A stretch of DNA of 27,196 bases from JBBDWZ01 sp050732575 (GTDB lineage: Bacteria > Gemmatimonadota > Gemmatimonadetes > Longimicrobiales > RSA9): assembly GCA_050732575.1 (NCBI GenBank), contig JBOHRF010000038.1, forward strand, positions 1-27,196. The letters are read 5' to 3'. Numbering within the stretch: the first letter of the stretch is position 1; the number at the start of each line of letters is the position of its first letter. The notes under the pieces were generated by a model that searched no databases, was not told where the DNA came from, and worked only from the letters and a program-made list of their open reading frames with translations. Position numbers and translations under genes: made by a program. Below are positions 1 through 7,067 of the stretch, piece after piece.

Positions 1-339
1 TGGCGAGGACCGCTGCGTACCCTGGCCAGATTTCAATATGTGAAACGGGAACCCTTTTCGCCAACCAGCCCATCATGCCGGCCATGAAGTCCAATTGCAC
101 GATCGGGCACTCGACACGCAAGCGCTTGATCTCTTGCGCGCTTCGACGGTGAACCTGGTAACGGTGAACCTGGTAGTGGATGTGTGCCGCTTTCCGGCTC
201 GAAGCGACATCCTCACTTCCATCATGACGGTTCAATGGCTGGACAAGCTTGGCTGTTCGATGACCGGCACAGAGCGTGACCCGGCTTGTCGCGCACTCGT
301 GTCTCACTTTACCTTGCCGCCATGCTCCACGGTGTTGAA
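1..339. other. Left-edge region with no convincing gene
   Basis: No recognisable protein or RNA gene is seen here. A minus-strand frame stays open from inside larE to the left edge and near the edge reads ...KRLRVECPIVQLDFMAG..., but it has no convincing start with a Shine-Dalgarno site and matches no family I know. A plus-strand frame from position 1 ends at a TGA at 85-87, so a gene tail entering from the left is also possible. No clear sigma-70 promoter for larE and no tRNA-like fold were found. The only distinct structure is the 15-bp tandem repeat listed separately. Confidence 0.4.
146..175. repeat. 15-bp perfect tandem duplication
   Basis: Two adjacent identical copies of ACGGTGAACCTGGTA lie at 146-160 and 161-175. 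The unit is a multiple of three, so it keeps any overlapping reading frame. In the minus-strand open frame it encodes a five-residue repeat (HRYQV-type), and in a plus frame TVNLV-TVNLV. It looks like a recent slippage or duplication event. No further copies are seen nearby. Confidence 0.9.
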
Positions 340-1188
340 ATGATGTCGGCAGCCGCCGAGATCGGTTCGCCGGCTGACAAACTGGTGCAGCTGCAATCGA
401 TTCTGCGGGACTGCGGCTCGGTTTGCATCGGCTATTCGGGTGGCGTGGACTCGGTTTACCTGGCCCGCGTTGCGGTTGGTGTGCTGGGCGCCAGGCATGT
501 CCTTGCGGTTACCGGCCGGAGTGCATCCGTCCCCCAGGCCCAGGCCCAATATGCACGGGAGCTGGCCATGAATCTGGGGATTCCCCACCTGGAGGCGGAA
601 ACCGCCGAGTTGGCGGATCCGGAATACGTGGCCAACGGAACTCGTCGCTGTTACTTCTGCAAGAGTGAATTGTGGCGGGTCCTTTTCGCCATTGCCAACG
701 AACGAGGACTGGTCACCGTCATCGATGGTTCAAACGCCGACGATGCGCAGGATTATCGACCCGGCCTGATGGCTACGCGCGAGTGGCAGGTGCGATCGCC
801 GCTACTGGAAGCCGGGTTGAGCAAAAAGGAAATTCGACACGCCTCGTGGGAGCTTGGTCTGCCCACCTGGGACCAGCCATCATCACCGTGTTTGTCGAGC
901 CGACTGCCCTACGGCCTGGCCGTCACACCGGAAAGGCTGCGTCAGGTGGAGCGGGCCGAGCTGGAGCTGCGGGCATTGGGTTTCCGTGAGTTCCGCGTTC
1001 GCCATCACGGCGATGCGGCCAGACTCGAATTTGCGTGGCCGGAACTGCAGCGAGCCGTGGAGTTGCGCCATGGCATCACGGCCGCCGTTCGCGGCGCGGG
1101 CTTCGCTCGCGTGTTGTTAGATGTGGAAGGCTACCGGCGTGGCGCGCTCAACGAAGGAATCAGCCTGGTGTATCTGAGGAAGACCTGA
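340..1188 (+). CDS. larE: LarE-type ATP-dependent sulfur transferase (PP-loop)
   Basis: LarE activates the carboxylates of P2CMN by adenylation and inserts sulfur, which yields the pincer nucleotide used for the nickel-pincer cofactor. From the ATG at 340 the product has 282 residues, the usual family length. The PP-loop SGGVDS is at residues 33-38. A CYFC pair (C104, C107) and the PCLSSRLPYG motif (C184) follow, so three cysteines are present; C184 is at the position of the sacrificial cysteine of Lactiplantibacillus plantarum LarE. The three-cysteine pattern is the one linked to [4Fe-4S]-type LarE proteins, which is an inference here. The open frame extends up to a TTG at 286, but similarity begins only after 340; no good Shine-Dalgarno site decides between ATG 322, 340 and 343. 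larB and larC are not in the window, so a related PP-loop thiolation role is possible. Confidence 0.85.
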   Translation: MMSAAAEIGSPADKLVQLQSILRDCGSVCIGYSGGVDSVYLARVAVGVLGARHVLAVTGRSASVPQAQAQYARELAMNLGIPHLEAETAELADPEYVANGTRRCYFCKSELWRVLFAIANERGLVTVIDGSNADDAQDYRPGLMATREWQVRSPLLEAGLSKKEIRHASWELGLPTWDQPSSPCLSSRLPYGLAVTPERLRQVERAELELRALGFREFRVRHHGDAARLEFAWPELQRAVELRHGITAAVRGAGFARVLLDVEGYRRGALNEGISLVYLRKT

Positions 1189-1397
1189 TGGCGGATCCGC
1201 GCCTGGTCAATGCGAGCCGCTGGCTTGACCAGCGAGGCATTGGGGCCGTGCCCAGCGCGGCGGGTTACGCTCAGGATGTGCTTGCCTTGCGCGCGCCCAT
1301 CCGCGAACTGGATCGGTTGCGGCAACTGGCTCCCGAACTGAAGGCGTTGGGTTTTTCGTACGTGGCACTGGAACTCGATGCGGAGGAAAGCGCTTGA
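1188..1397 (+). CDS. 69-residue unknown protein with an echo of the LarE C-terminus
   Basis: The ATG overlaps the larE stop (TGATG at 1186-1190) and the TGA overlaps the TTG start of the next gene, so this frame is tightly coupled on both sides. I do not recognise the family. No membrane segment or signal peptide is visible and there are no cysteines. The second half, LRQLAPELKALGFSYVALEL, resembles the extreme C-terminal strand-helix unit of LarE proteins; the neighbouring LarE has LRHGITAAVRGAGFARVLLD at the matching place. It may be an accessory protein or a detached duplicate of that segment. That it is translated is inferred from the two-sided overlap and coding-like composition. Confidence 0.65.
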   Translation: MADPRLVNASRWLDQRGIGAVPSAAGYAQDVLALRAPIRELDRLRQLAPELKALGFSYVALELDAEESA

Positions 1398-2590
1398 CTC
1401 GTGATGAGGTGATCTACCTGGACTTCGCTGCCACGTCGGCGCTCCGTCCGCCCGAAATTACGACCGCGGTTTCCGACTTTCTTACCGGTTGCGGCGCCAC
1501 ACCCGGCCGCGGTGGTCACCGACTTGCCATCGACGCAGGGCGAATGGCGTTGCGCTGCCGTATGGCGCTGGCCAAGCTCCTGTCATTGCCCGGCGATCCA
1601 GGCCGCATTGCGTTCATGATGAATGCCACCCATGCGCTCAATACGGCCATGTGGGGCACGCTCAAGCGCCGGGACAAGCTGGTCATCAGCGCGTATGACC
1701 ACAACGCCGTGCTGCGCACGGCGCACCGTTTGCGCCACGAGCGTGAAGTCGAGGTTCGCATGCTGTCAGGGTCGCCGGACGGCGCCATCGACTTTCAGGA
1801 ATTGGAGCGAGCGCTGGACGGTGCGCGCCTGCTCGTTCTGAACTCGGTTTCCAACGTGTTGGGTACCGGGCTTCCCGTTCGAGCGCTCACCAAGCTGGCA
1901 CATGAGGCGGGCGCGCTGGTGCTGGTGGATGCGGCGCAATCGGCCGGTCACATGCGCACAAACGTGCAGGATGATGGCGTTGACCTGGTTGCGTTCACGG
2001 GACACAAGGGTCTGCTGGGCATCCAGGGCGTGGGCGGCCTGTGGGTGCGGGAGGGTGTTGACGTCGAGCCACTAATCACAGGCGGCACGGGCGGTGATTC
2101 GGCCCTGCGCGAAATGCCGGCCGCTTACCCGGACCACCTGGAAGCTGGCACCTGCTGTGCCCCGGCTATTGCTGCACTGCTGGCCGGCCTTGAGTGGATC
2201 CAGAGTCAGACGGTTGATACGCTGCACGCGCATGGAGCCGCGCTCAAACGCCGGCTGTGGGACGGACTGAATTCCATTCCCAATGTGAACGTGCTTTCGC
2301 CACGCGCCCCGTCGGGCGCCGCCATCGTAACCGTAGTGCCTACCAACATCGATGTGCCTTCCATGGCCAGCCGGCTGGACCGCGAGCACGGCGTACTCAC
2401 GCGCGCCGGATTGCACTGCGCGCCGGAAGCCCACCGGCTGCTGGGAAGTGAAGCTACGGGCGCGGTGCGCTTCTCCATCGGGTGGTGTAGCTCAGAACAA
2501 CAAATCGACCGAGCGATTGAAGCCGTAGCCAAGGTAACTGGGTCCGTTAGCGTGGCCGGCGCGGAAGTCGCCGAATCCCATTCCTGCTGA
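1394..2590 (+). CDS. Cysteine desulfurase family protein (class V aminotransferase, EF2568-like)
   Basis: This is a PLP-dependent enzyme of fold type I, 398 residues, expected to take sulfur from cysteine and pass it on as a persulfide. The PLP lysine is K205 in FTGHKGLLGIQG, preceded by the cofactor-binding VDAAQSAGH at about 178-186. The candidate persulfide cysteine is C342 in LHCAPEAHRLLG, followed by GAVRFSIGW. This HCAP arrangement is typical of the EF2568-like cysteine desulfurase subfamily rather than IscS. The start is a TTG at 1394, chosen because GGAGG lies at 1382-1386 with seven bases of spacing; it overlaps the stop of the 69-residue gene. Lying two genes after larE in one transcription unit, it is a good candidate for a sulfur donor to LarE; that link is inference. 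Confidence 0.85.
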   Translation: MTRDEVIYLDFAATSALRPPEITTAVSDFLTGCGATPGRGGHRLAIDAGRMALRCRMALAKLLSLPGDPGRIAFMMNATHALNTAMWGTLKRRDKLVISAYDHNAVLRTAHRLRHEREVEVRMLSGSPDGAIDFQELERALDGARLLVLNSVSNVLGTGLPVRALTKLAHEAGALVLVDAAQSAGHMRTNVQDDGVDLVAFTGHKGLLGIQGVGGLWVREGVDVEPLITGGTGGDSALREMPAAYPDHLEAGTCCAPAIAALLAGLEWIQSQTVDTLHAHGAALKRRLWDGLNSIPNVNVLSPRAPSGAAIVTVVPTNIDVPSMASRLDREHGVLTRAGLHCAPEAHRLLGSEATGAVRFSIGWCSSEQQIDRAIEAVAKVTGSVSVAGAEVAESHSC

Positions 2591-2592
2591 GC

Positions 2593-3168
2593 GTGCGCCT
2601 TTTCATTGCCATCAACCTGCCCAGCCCGGTTCGAGACGCACTCTACCAGGCGGCTGCGCCACTGCGGCGCGCTGCACCGTCGGTGCGCTGGACGCACCCC
2701 GACGCGTTACACATTACGATCAAATTCCTGGGCGAGATCGCCACGAACCGCCAGGCAACGATCGAGATTGCGCTGCAAAGCGCGGCCCGCCACGTCCCTC
2801 CGTTTCAGCTTCGGCTGCGAGGTGTGGGCGGGTTTCCCAACCTGCGGCGACCCCGCGTCCTGTGGCTGGGTGCCAAAGCGGACCCATCCTTGCTTCAGCT
2901 TCAAGCCGACATCGAGCAATCCATGGAACCGCTCGGCTTTGCCCGTGAGGCACGAGCCTTCCATCCTCACGTCACGGTGGCACGCGTGGGTCCGGATGTT
3001 TCAGGCGCACAGCTCGAGCAAGCGGAACGCGCGGTGATCGATGTGAAGTATGAGATGGAGGCGGCCGTACGCTCAGTCGAACTAATGCAGAGCCAGCTGC
3101 TCCGCGGCGGCGCACGCTACCACATCCTGGCCAGCGTTCCATTGGGAGCAGGAGTCGAGCCGAAATGA
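2593..3168 (+). CDS. thpR: RNA 2',3'-cyclic phosphodiesterase (2H family)
   Basis: This is a 191-residue member of the 2H phosphoesterase family (formerly 2'-5' RNA ligase, LigT), which opens 2',3'-cyclic phosphate ends of RNA. Both signature motifs are present: HIT at residues 40-42 in LHITIKFLGE and HVT at 126-128 in FHPHVTVARV. The N-terminal MRLFIAINLP is typical. The start is a GTG two bases after the preceding stop. The 3' end overlaps the next ATG (ATGA at 3165-3168), so it is co-transcribed with its neighbours. Its natural substrate in bacteria is generally unclear. Confidence 0.9.
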   Translation: MRLFIAINLPSPVRDALYQAAAPLRRAAPSVRWTHPDALHITIKFLGEIATNRQATIEIALQSAARHVPPFQLRLRGVGGFPNLRRPRVLWLGAKADPSLLQLQADIEQSMEPLGFAREARAFHPHVTVARVGPDVSGAQLEQAERAVIDVKYEMEAAVRSVELMQSQLLRGGARYHILASVPLGAGVEPK

Positions 3169-3797
3169 AGAAGCTTTTGATCACCGTCGTTTTGCTCGTC
3201 GCGGGCTACCTGATCTGGACCCAATGGCGCAGCGGGCAGGTCAGGTCAGAGGAACTGACCGCGTCGGCTGACGCGCCGGTTTCCGCTGAAATAGCCCGCC
3301 AGGCGGATCGCAAGCTGCAGGACCTGAAAAACCAGCAGGCGGAGTTGGTGGCGTTGCGCGCCAACGAATTGCAGAGTCTTTTGCAGTTCCGATTCCTGCA
3401 GCTGCTACCTGCCTTCGTCTACGCGCCGCAGATCGAGCTGCAGGACGGTCAGATCGAATTGCGCGCTCGCATTCCCGTGGAGCGTTTGCCTACTCTCAAC
3501 GAACTCGGAGAGGCGGCCGCTTTCCTGCCCGACACTACAGACGTCGACCTGGTCGGCACGTTACTGCCCCTGGACAGCGGGCGCGTTGCATTTGCCATTC
3601 AGCAGGTGCGGGCCGCGCGTATTCCTCTGCCGCAACGTTTGGTGCCGGGAGCGCTCCAACGGCTCGGCCGCAAGGATGAACCCGGCTTGCCCCGCGATGC
3701 GCTGGCGCTGCCTCTGCCACCAGGCGCTTCGGCAGCGTACGTGCACGGCGATTCACTGGTGTTGCTGGCCCGGCCCAATCGACGTTCCAACCCCTGA
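3165..3797 (+). CDS. Membrane-anchored protein of unknown function, 210 residues
   Basis: I do not recognise a named family. The N-terminus (residues 1-20, MKKLLITVVLLVAGYLIWTQ) is a single hydrophobic segment after two lysines, so it is an inner-membrane anchor or uncleaved signal with no lipobox. Residues about 38-75 are rich in Q, L, E and A and could form a short coiled coil. Residues 80-175 alternate hydrophobic and polar positions, as in beta-strands (EIQLQDG-type and LVGTLLPLDSGRVAFAIQQV), followed by IPLPQRLVPGAL. That pattern recalls periplasmic lipid-binding or AsmA-like modules, but only loosely. The gene overlaps thpR by four bases and is six bases from the sigma-54 activator. Confidence 0.75.
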   Translation: MKKLLITVVLLVAGYLIWTQWRSGQVRSEELTASADAPVSAEIARQADRKLQDLKNQQAELVALRANELQSLLQFRFLQLLPAFVYAPQIELQDGQIELRARIPVERLPTLNELGEAAAFLPDTTDVDLVGTLLPLDSGRVAFAIQQVRAARIPLPQRLVPGALQRLGRKDEPGLPRDALALPLPPGASAAYVHGDSLVLLARPNRRSNP

Positions 3798-3803
3798 GCA
3801 CAC

Positions 3804-5168
3804 ATGGCCCGTATTCTCGTCGTCGATGATGAAGAAGGAATTCGCAAGATCCTGAAACAGGTGCTCGAATACGAGGGCCATGACGTCAGTGCCGCGGGTG
3901 GTGGCGGCGAGGGCCTGGCATCGTTCCAGGAATTCCGGCCCGACCTGACTCTGCTCGACGTGAAGATGGCGCGCATGGACGGGTTGGAGGTGCTGGACCG
4001 CATTCGCGAGACCGATCCCGCGGCCGTAGTCGTCATGATCAGCGGCCACGGCACCATTGAAACTGCCGTGGAGGCCACCCGGCGCGGCGCCTATGATTTC
4101 CTGGAGAAGCCTCTAGATACGGACCGGCTGCTCGTAACCATCCGCAACGGGCTGCAGCATCGCGGACTCGAGCAGGAAAACGCGCGCTTGCGTGAGGAGG
4201 TCGAGAGCCACTACGAAATCGTGGGCCGTAGTTTTGCCATTCGTTCACTGGTGGATCGCATTGAAAAAGTCGCGCCTACGGACGCGCGCGTGTTGATCAC
4301 GGGCGAAAACGGCACCGGTAAGGAATTGGTGGCGCGCGCCATCCACCAGCTGTCAAGCCGAAATGATGAGCCATTCATCGAAGTGAATTGCGCTGCCATA
4401 CCCTCCGAGCTCATCGAGAGCGAGTTGTTCGGACACATGAAAGGGTCATTCACGGGCGCCACCGCCGACCGGGCCGGCAAGTTCGAGCAGGCCGATCACG
4501 GCACGTTGTTCCTGGATGAAGTGGGGGATATGAGCCTGGCTGCGCAGGCCAAGGTCTTGCGTGCGCTGCAGGAAGGTGTGATCACGCGCGTGGGCGGCGA
4601 ACGCGCCATCCGTGTCGATGTGCGCGTCATTGCCGCAACCAACAAGAGTGTCGAGAAGGAAATCGACGAAAACCGGTTTCGTGAAGACCTCTACTTCCGG
4701 CTCAATGTGGTACCCATTCAGGTGCCGCCACTGCGCGAACGGCGCGAAGACATTGGCATGCTGGTTCGTCACTTTGCCGAAAAAGCGGTTGCCGAGCAGC
4801 GCCTGCCGATGCGCGCGTTCTCGCCCGAGGCGCTCGAGCGACTGAGCCGCATGGAGTGGCCGGGCAACGTGCGTGAGTTGAGGAATACCATCGAGCGTCT
4901 GCTGATCCTGGCCCGAAGCGCGGAAGTCACGAGCGCGGATGTGGAACGCCTGGTGGGCGGCGCCGCAGTCGCGGCCGCTGCCTCCGGGGATTGGCTCCAG
5001 GCCACCACGTTCGCCGACTTCAAGGAAAAGGCGGAACGAGCCTATATCCTGGCCAAGCTGCGCGAGCACGACTGGAACGTGAGCGAGACCGCGCGCGCCG
5101 TGGACATGCCCCGTTCCAACCTGTACAAGAAGATCGAGCGCTACCATTTGCTGAGAGAAGACGCTTGA
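3804..5168 (+). CDS. NtrC/NtrX-type sigma-54-dependent response regulator
   Basis: It has 454 residues in the standard three-domain order. The receiver is at 1-120 (acidic pair D8-D9, phospho-acceptor D52, conserved K102 in EKPLD). The AAA+ sigma-54 interaction domain spans about 138-370, with Walker A GENGTGKE at 167-174 and Walker B GTLFLDEVGD at 233-242. A Fis-type helix-turn-helix lies at about 424-451 (NVSETARAVDMPRSNLYKKI). The sigma-54 contact loop reads GSFTGA (214-219) instead of the more common GAFTGA. It activates sigma-54 promoters after phosphorylation; targets are unknown. No kinase is adjacent; the nearest in this window is the one starting at 22756. It sits at the end of the larE-led gene run. 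Confidence 0.92.
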   Translation: MARILVVDDEEGIRKILKQVLEYEGHDVSAAGGGGEGLASFQEFRPDLTLLDVKMARMDGLEVLDRIRETDPAAVVVMISGHGTIETAVEATRRGAYDFLEKPLDTDRLLVTIRNGLQHRGLEQENARLREEVESHYEIVGRSFAIRSLVDRIEKVAPTDARVLITGENGTGKELVARAIHQLSSRNDEPFIEVNCAAIPSELIESELFGHMKGSFTGATADRAGKFEQADHGTLFLDEVGDMSLAAQAKVLRALQEGVITRVGGERAIRVDVRVIAATNKSVEKEIDENRFREDLYFRLNVVPIQVPPLRERREDIGMLVRHFAEKAVAEQRLPMRAFSPEALERLSRMEWPGNVRELRNTIERLLILARSAEVTSADVERLVGGAAVAAAASGDWLQATTFADFKEKAERAYILAKLREHDWNVSETARAVDMPRSNLYKKIERYHLLREDA

Positions 5169-5192
5169 GCCGGCATTGCTGAAGAGGCTGCC

Positions 5193-5384
5193 GTGACTGG
5201 TCTTAGCGTAGCGTACTTCATGCTGGGTTTGCTCTGGGTTGCGCTTTCGTTGGGCGGCGGCGCTCTGCTCGCTGTGCTGGGCCGTCGGGTTCACCCGGCG
5301 CTCTCTTTTGGCAAACTCTGGGTATTCTACTCGGGGTTGCTCGGTCTCGGCGCCGCGGCTCTTTTCGCCATTGGTATTTTGTAA
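5193..5384 (+). CDS. Small two-helix membrane protein, 63 residues
   Basis: The GTG start at 5193 is preceded by AGAGG with acceptable spacing. The product is almost entirely two hydrophobic helices (about residues 5-27 and 42-62) joined by a short basic loop, GRRVHP, so a hairpin in the cytoplasmic membrane is expected. It begins 24 bases after the sigma-54 activator. No family is recognised. It could be a small regulatory or accessory membrane peptide; a non-coding explanation cannot be excluded given the length. Confidence 0.6.
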   Translation: MTGLSVAYFMLGLLWVALSLGGGALLAVLGRRVHPALSFGKLWVFYSGLLGLGAAALFAIGIL

Positions 5385-5444
5385 CCACTATCGTCCGGAT
5401 CTGCTGCCGTGGGCAGGGTCCTGTGCCCATGAGCGCGTACGACT

Positions 5445-6947
5445 ATGACCACGAAATTCCTCAACTACATTGCCGGTGAGTGGGTGCCACCCGCCCGCGG
5501 TGAATATTTCGAGAACCGTAACCCGGCCGACACCACGGACCTGATTGGTTTGTGGCCACGCTCATCAGCGGAGGATGTTGATCGGGCCGTCGCGGCCGCC
5601 CGCCGCGGCTACGACCGTTGGCGTCGTACACCGGCGCCGCTGCGCGGCGACGTCATTCGACGGGCCGGCGACTTGCTCACCGAGCGCAAAGAAGAAATCG
5701 CGCGCGCCATGACCCGCGAGATGGGAAAAGTCCTCAAGGAAACGCGCGGCGACGTGCAGGAAGGCATCGACACGGCGTATTACGCCGCCACGGAAGGCCG
5801 CCGCCTATTTGGTCACACGGTACCCAGCGAGCTGCCGGACAAATGGGCCATGAGCTATCGCCGGCCGATCGGCGTGGCCGGGCTCATCACGCCCTTCAAT
5901 TTTCCGCTCGCCATTCCAACCTGGAAAATGTTTCCCGCGCTGGTATGCGGGAACGCAGTCATTCTCAAGCCCGCCGAAGATGTGCCCCACTCGGCTTCAC
6001 TGCTGGTCCAGATTCTGGTTGAAGCCGGCCTGCCACCCGATGTAATTCAACTCGTGCATGGCCGCGGCGAGGAAGTCGGCGCTGCCCTGGTCGAGCACGA
6101 ACACGTCCCCGTGATTTCCTTCACTGGATCGACCACGGTTGGTGCCCACATTGGACAAACATGCGGGCGCATGCACAAACGGCTCTCCCTCGAGATGGGC
6201 GGGAAAAACGCGCAAATCGTGTTGGCTGATGCGGACCTCGATCTCGCGCTGGATGGCGTACTCTGGGGCGCGTTCGGCACGACCGGTCAACGCTGCACTG
6301 CCACCAGCCGGCTCGTGCTGCAAGAAAGTATTCATGACGAGTTACTCAATCGGCTGGTCAAGAAAACGAGTGCACTCCGGTTGGGGCCGGGTGTTCAGGA
6401 GCAGAACGAGATCGGTCCACTCATCAACCAGGCCGCGCTGGACAAGGTCACTGAGTACGTGAGCATTGCGCGCGCCGAGGGCTGCGATGTTCTCACCGGC
6501 GGCGCGCGCGCGCAGGGTCCGGACCTGGACCGCGGTCATTTCTTCCAGCCCACCATTCTGCGCGGCGTCAAGCCCGGCAGTCGCCTGGCCTGTGAGGAGG
6601 TTTTCGGACCCGTCCTGAGCGTGTTGCGCGTGCGCGATCTGGACGAAGCGATCCATGTGAACAATGAGGTCGAGTACGGTCTCTCGAGCGCGATCTACAC
6701 GCGTGACGCACGCGCCGCATTCCGGGCCGCGGTCGAGCTGGACAACGGCATTACCTATGTGAATGCGCCCACGATTGGCGCGGAAGCACACTTGCCGTTC
6801 GGCGGCGTGAAGAAAACCGGTAACGGACACCGCGAGGGTGGCTGGGAAGTCTACGAGTTCTACTCGGAGACCAAGGTCGTGTACGTCGATTATTCGGGTC
6901 GCCTTCAGCGCGCCCAGATTGACACCTACGACGCGGCTCCGTATTAA
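5445..6947 (+). CDS. NAD(P)-dependent aldehyde dehydrogenase
   Basis: This 500-residue ALDH-superfamily enzyme oxidises an aldehyde to its acid. All key residues are visible: N152 in PFNFP, the general-base E250 in LEMGGKN and the nucleophile C284 in GQRCTATSR. The coenzyme-loop motif FTGSTTVG is at 226-233. The C-terminal NAPTIGAEAHLPFGGVKKTG block resembles the ALDH7-like and alpha-aminoadipate/ketoglutarate semialdehyde group more than betaine or succinate-semialdehyde enzymes, but the substrate cannot be set from sequence alone. The ATG at 5445 has no good Shine-Dalgarno site; a hairpin with TGGGCA/TGCCCA arms lies just upstream at about 5410-5429. It follows the small membrane protein by 60 bases. 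Confidence 0.92.
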   Translation: MTTKFLNYIAGEWVPPARGEYFENRNPADTTDLIGLWPRSSAEDVDRAVAAARRGYDRWRRTPAPLRGDVIRRAGDLLTERKEEIARAMTREMGKVLKETRGDVQEGIDTAYYAATEGRRLFGHTVPSELPDKWAMSYRRPIGVAGLITPFNFPLAIPTWKMFPALVCGNAVILKPAEDVPHSASLLVQILVEAGLPPDVIQLVHGRGEEVGAALVEHEHVPVISFTGSTTVGAHIGQTCGRMHKRLSLEMGGKNAQIVLADADLDLALDGVLWGAFGTTGQRCTATSRLVLQESIHDELLNRLVKKTSALRLGPGVQEQNEIGPLINQAALDKVTEYVSIARAEGCDVLTGGARAQGPDLDRGHFFQPTILRGVKPGSRLACEEVFGPVLSVLRVRDLDEAIHVNNEVEYGLSSAIYTRDARAAFRAAVELDNGITYVNAPTIGAEAHLPFGGVKKTGNGHREGGWEVYEFYSETKVVYVDYSGRLQRAQIDTYDAAPY

Positions 6948-7031
6948 CAGGACCAGAGCGTCTTGTGGCACGAGCGGGTCAGGCCGCCTGTTGGAGCCGC
7001 CCTCTGCCAAGCAGCGCGTTAACCGCACCGA

Positions 7032-7060
7032 TTGACGAGCTTTTCCACTCAGGCTAGGAT
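7032..7060 (+). promoter_or_regulatory. Near-consensus sigma-70 promoter for lepB
   Basis: The -35 box TTGACG is at 7032-7037 and the -10 box TAGGAT at 7055-7060, separated by exactly 17 bases. The predicted transcription start is about 7067, one base before an in-frame GTG. The TTG that begins the longest open frame coincides with the -35 box and is therefore an unlikely translation start. Confidence 0.65.
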
Positions 7061-7067
7061 TTGTTCG

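Noticed and set aside
95..343. 82-codon plus-strand frame at the left edge
   Set aside because: No ribosome-binding site and no recognisable sequence; it contains the 15-bp duplication and runs into the start of larE.
4446..5294. 282-codon open frame antisense to the sigma-54 activator
   Set aside because: It mirrors the conserved AAA+ and HTH coding frame on the other strand; long antisense frames are expected in high-GC coding DNA, and the translation resembles no family.
6948..7031. Possible RNA gene in the ALDH-lepB gap
   Set aside because: No cloverleaf, stable hairpin or conserved motif was found; only the promoter at its right end is supported.
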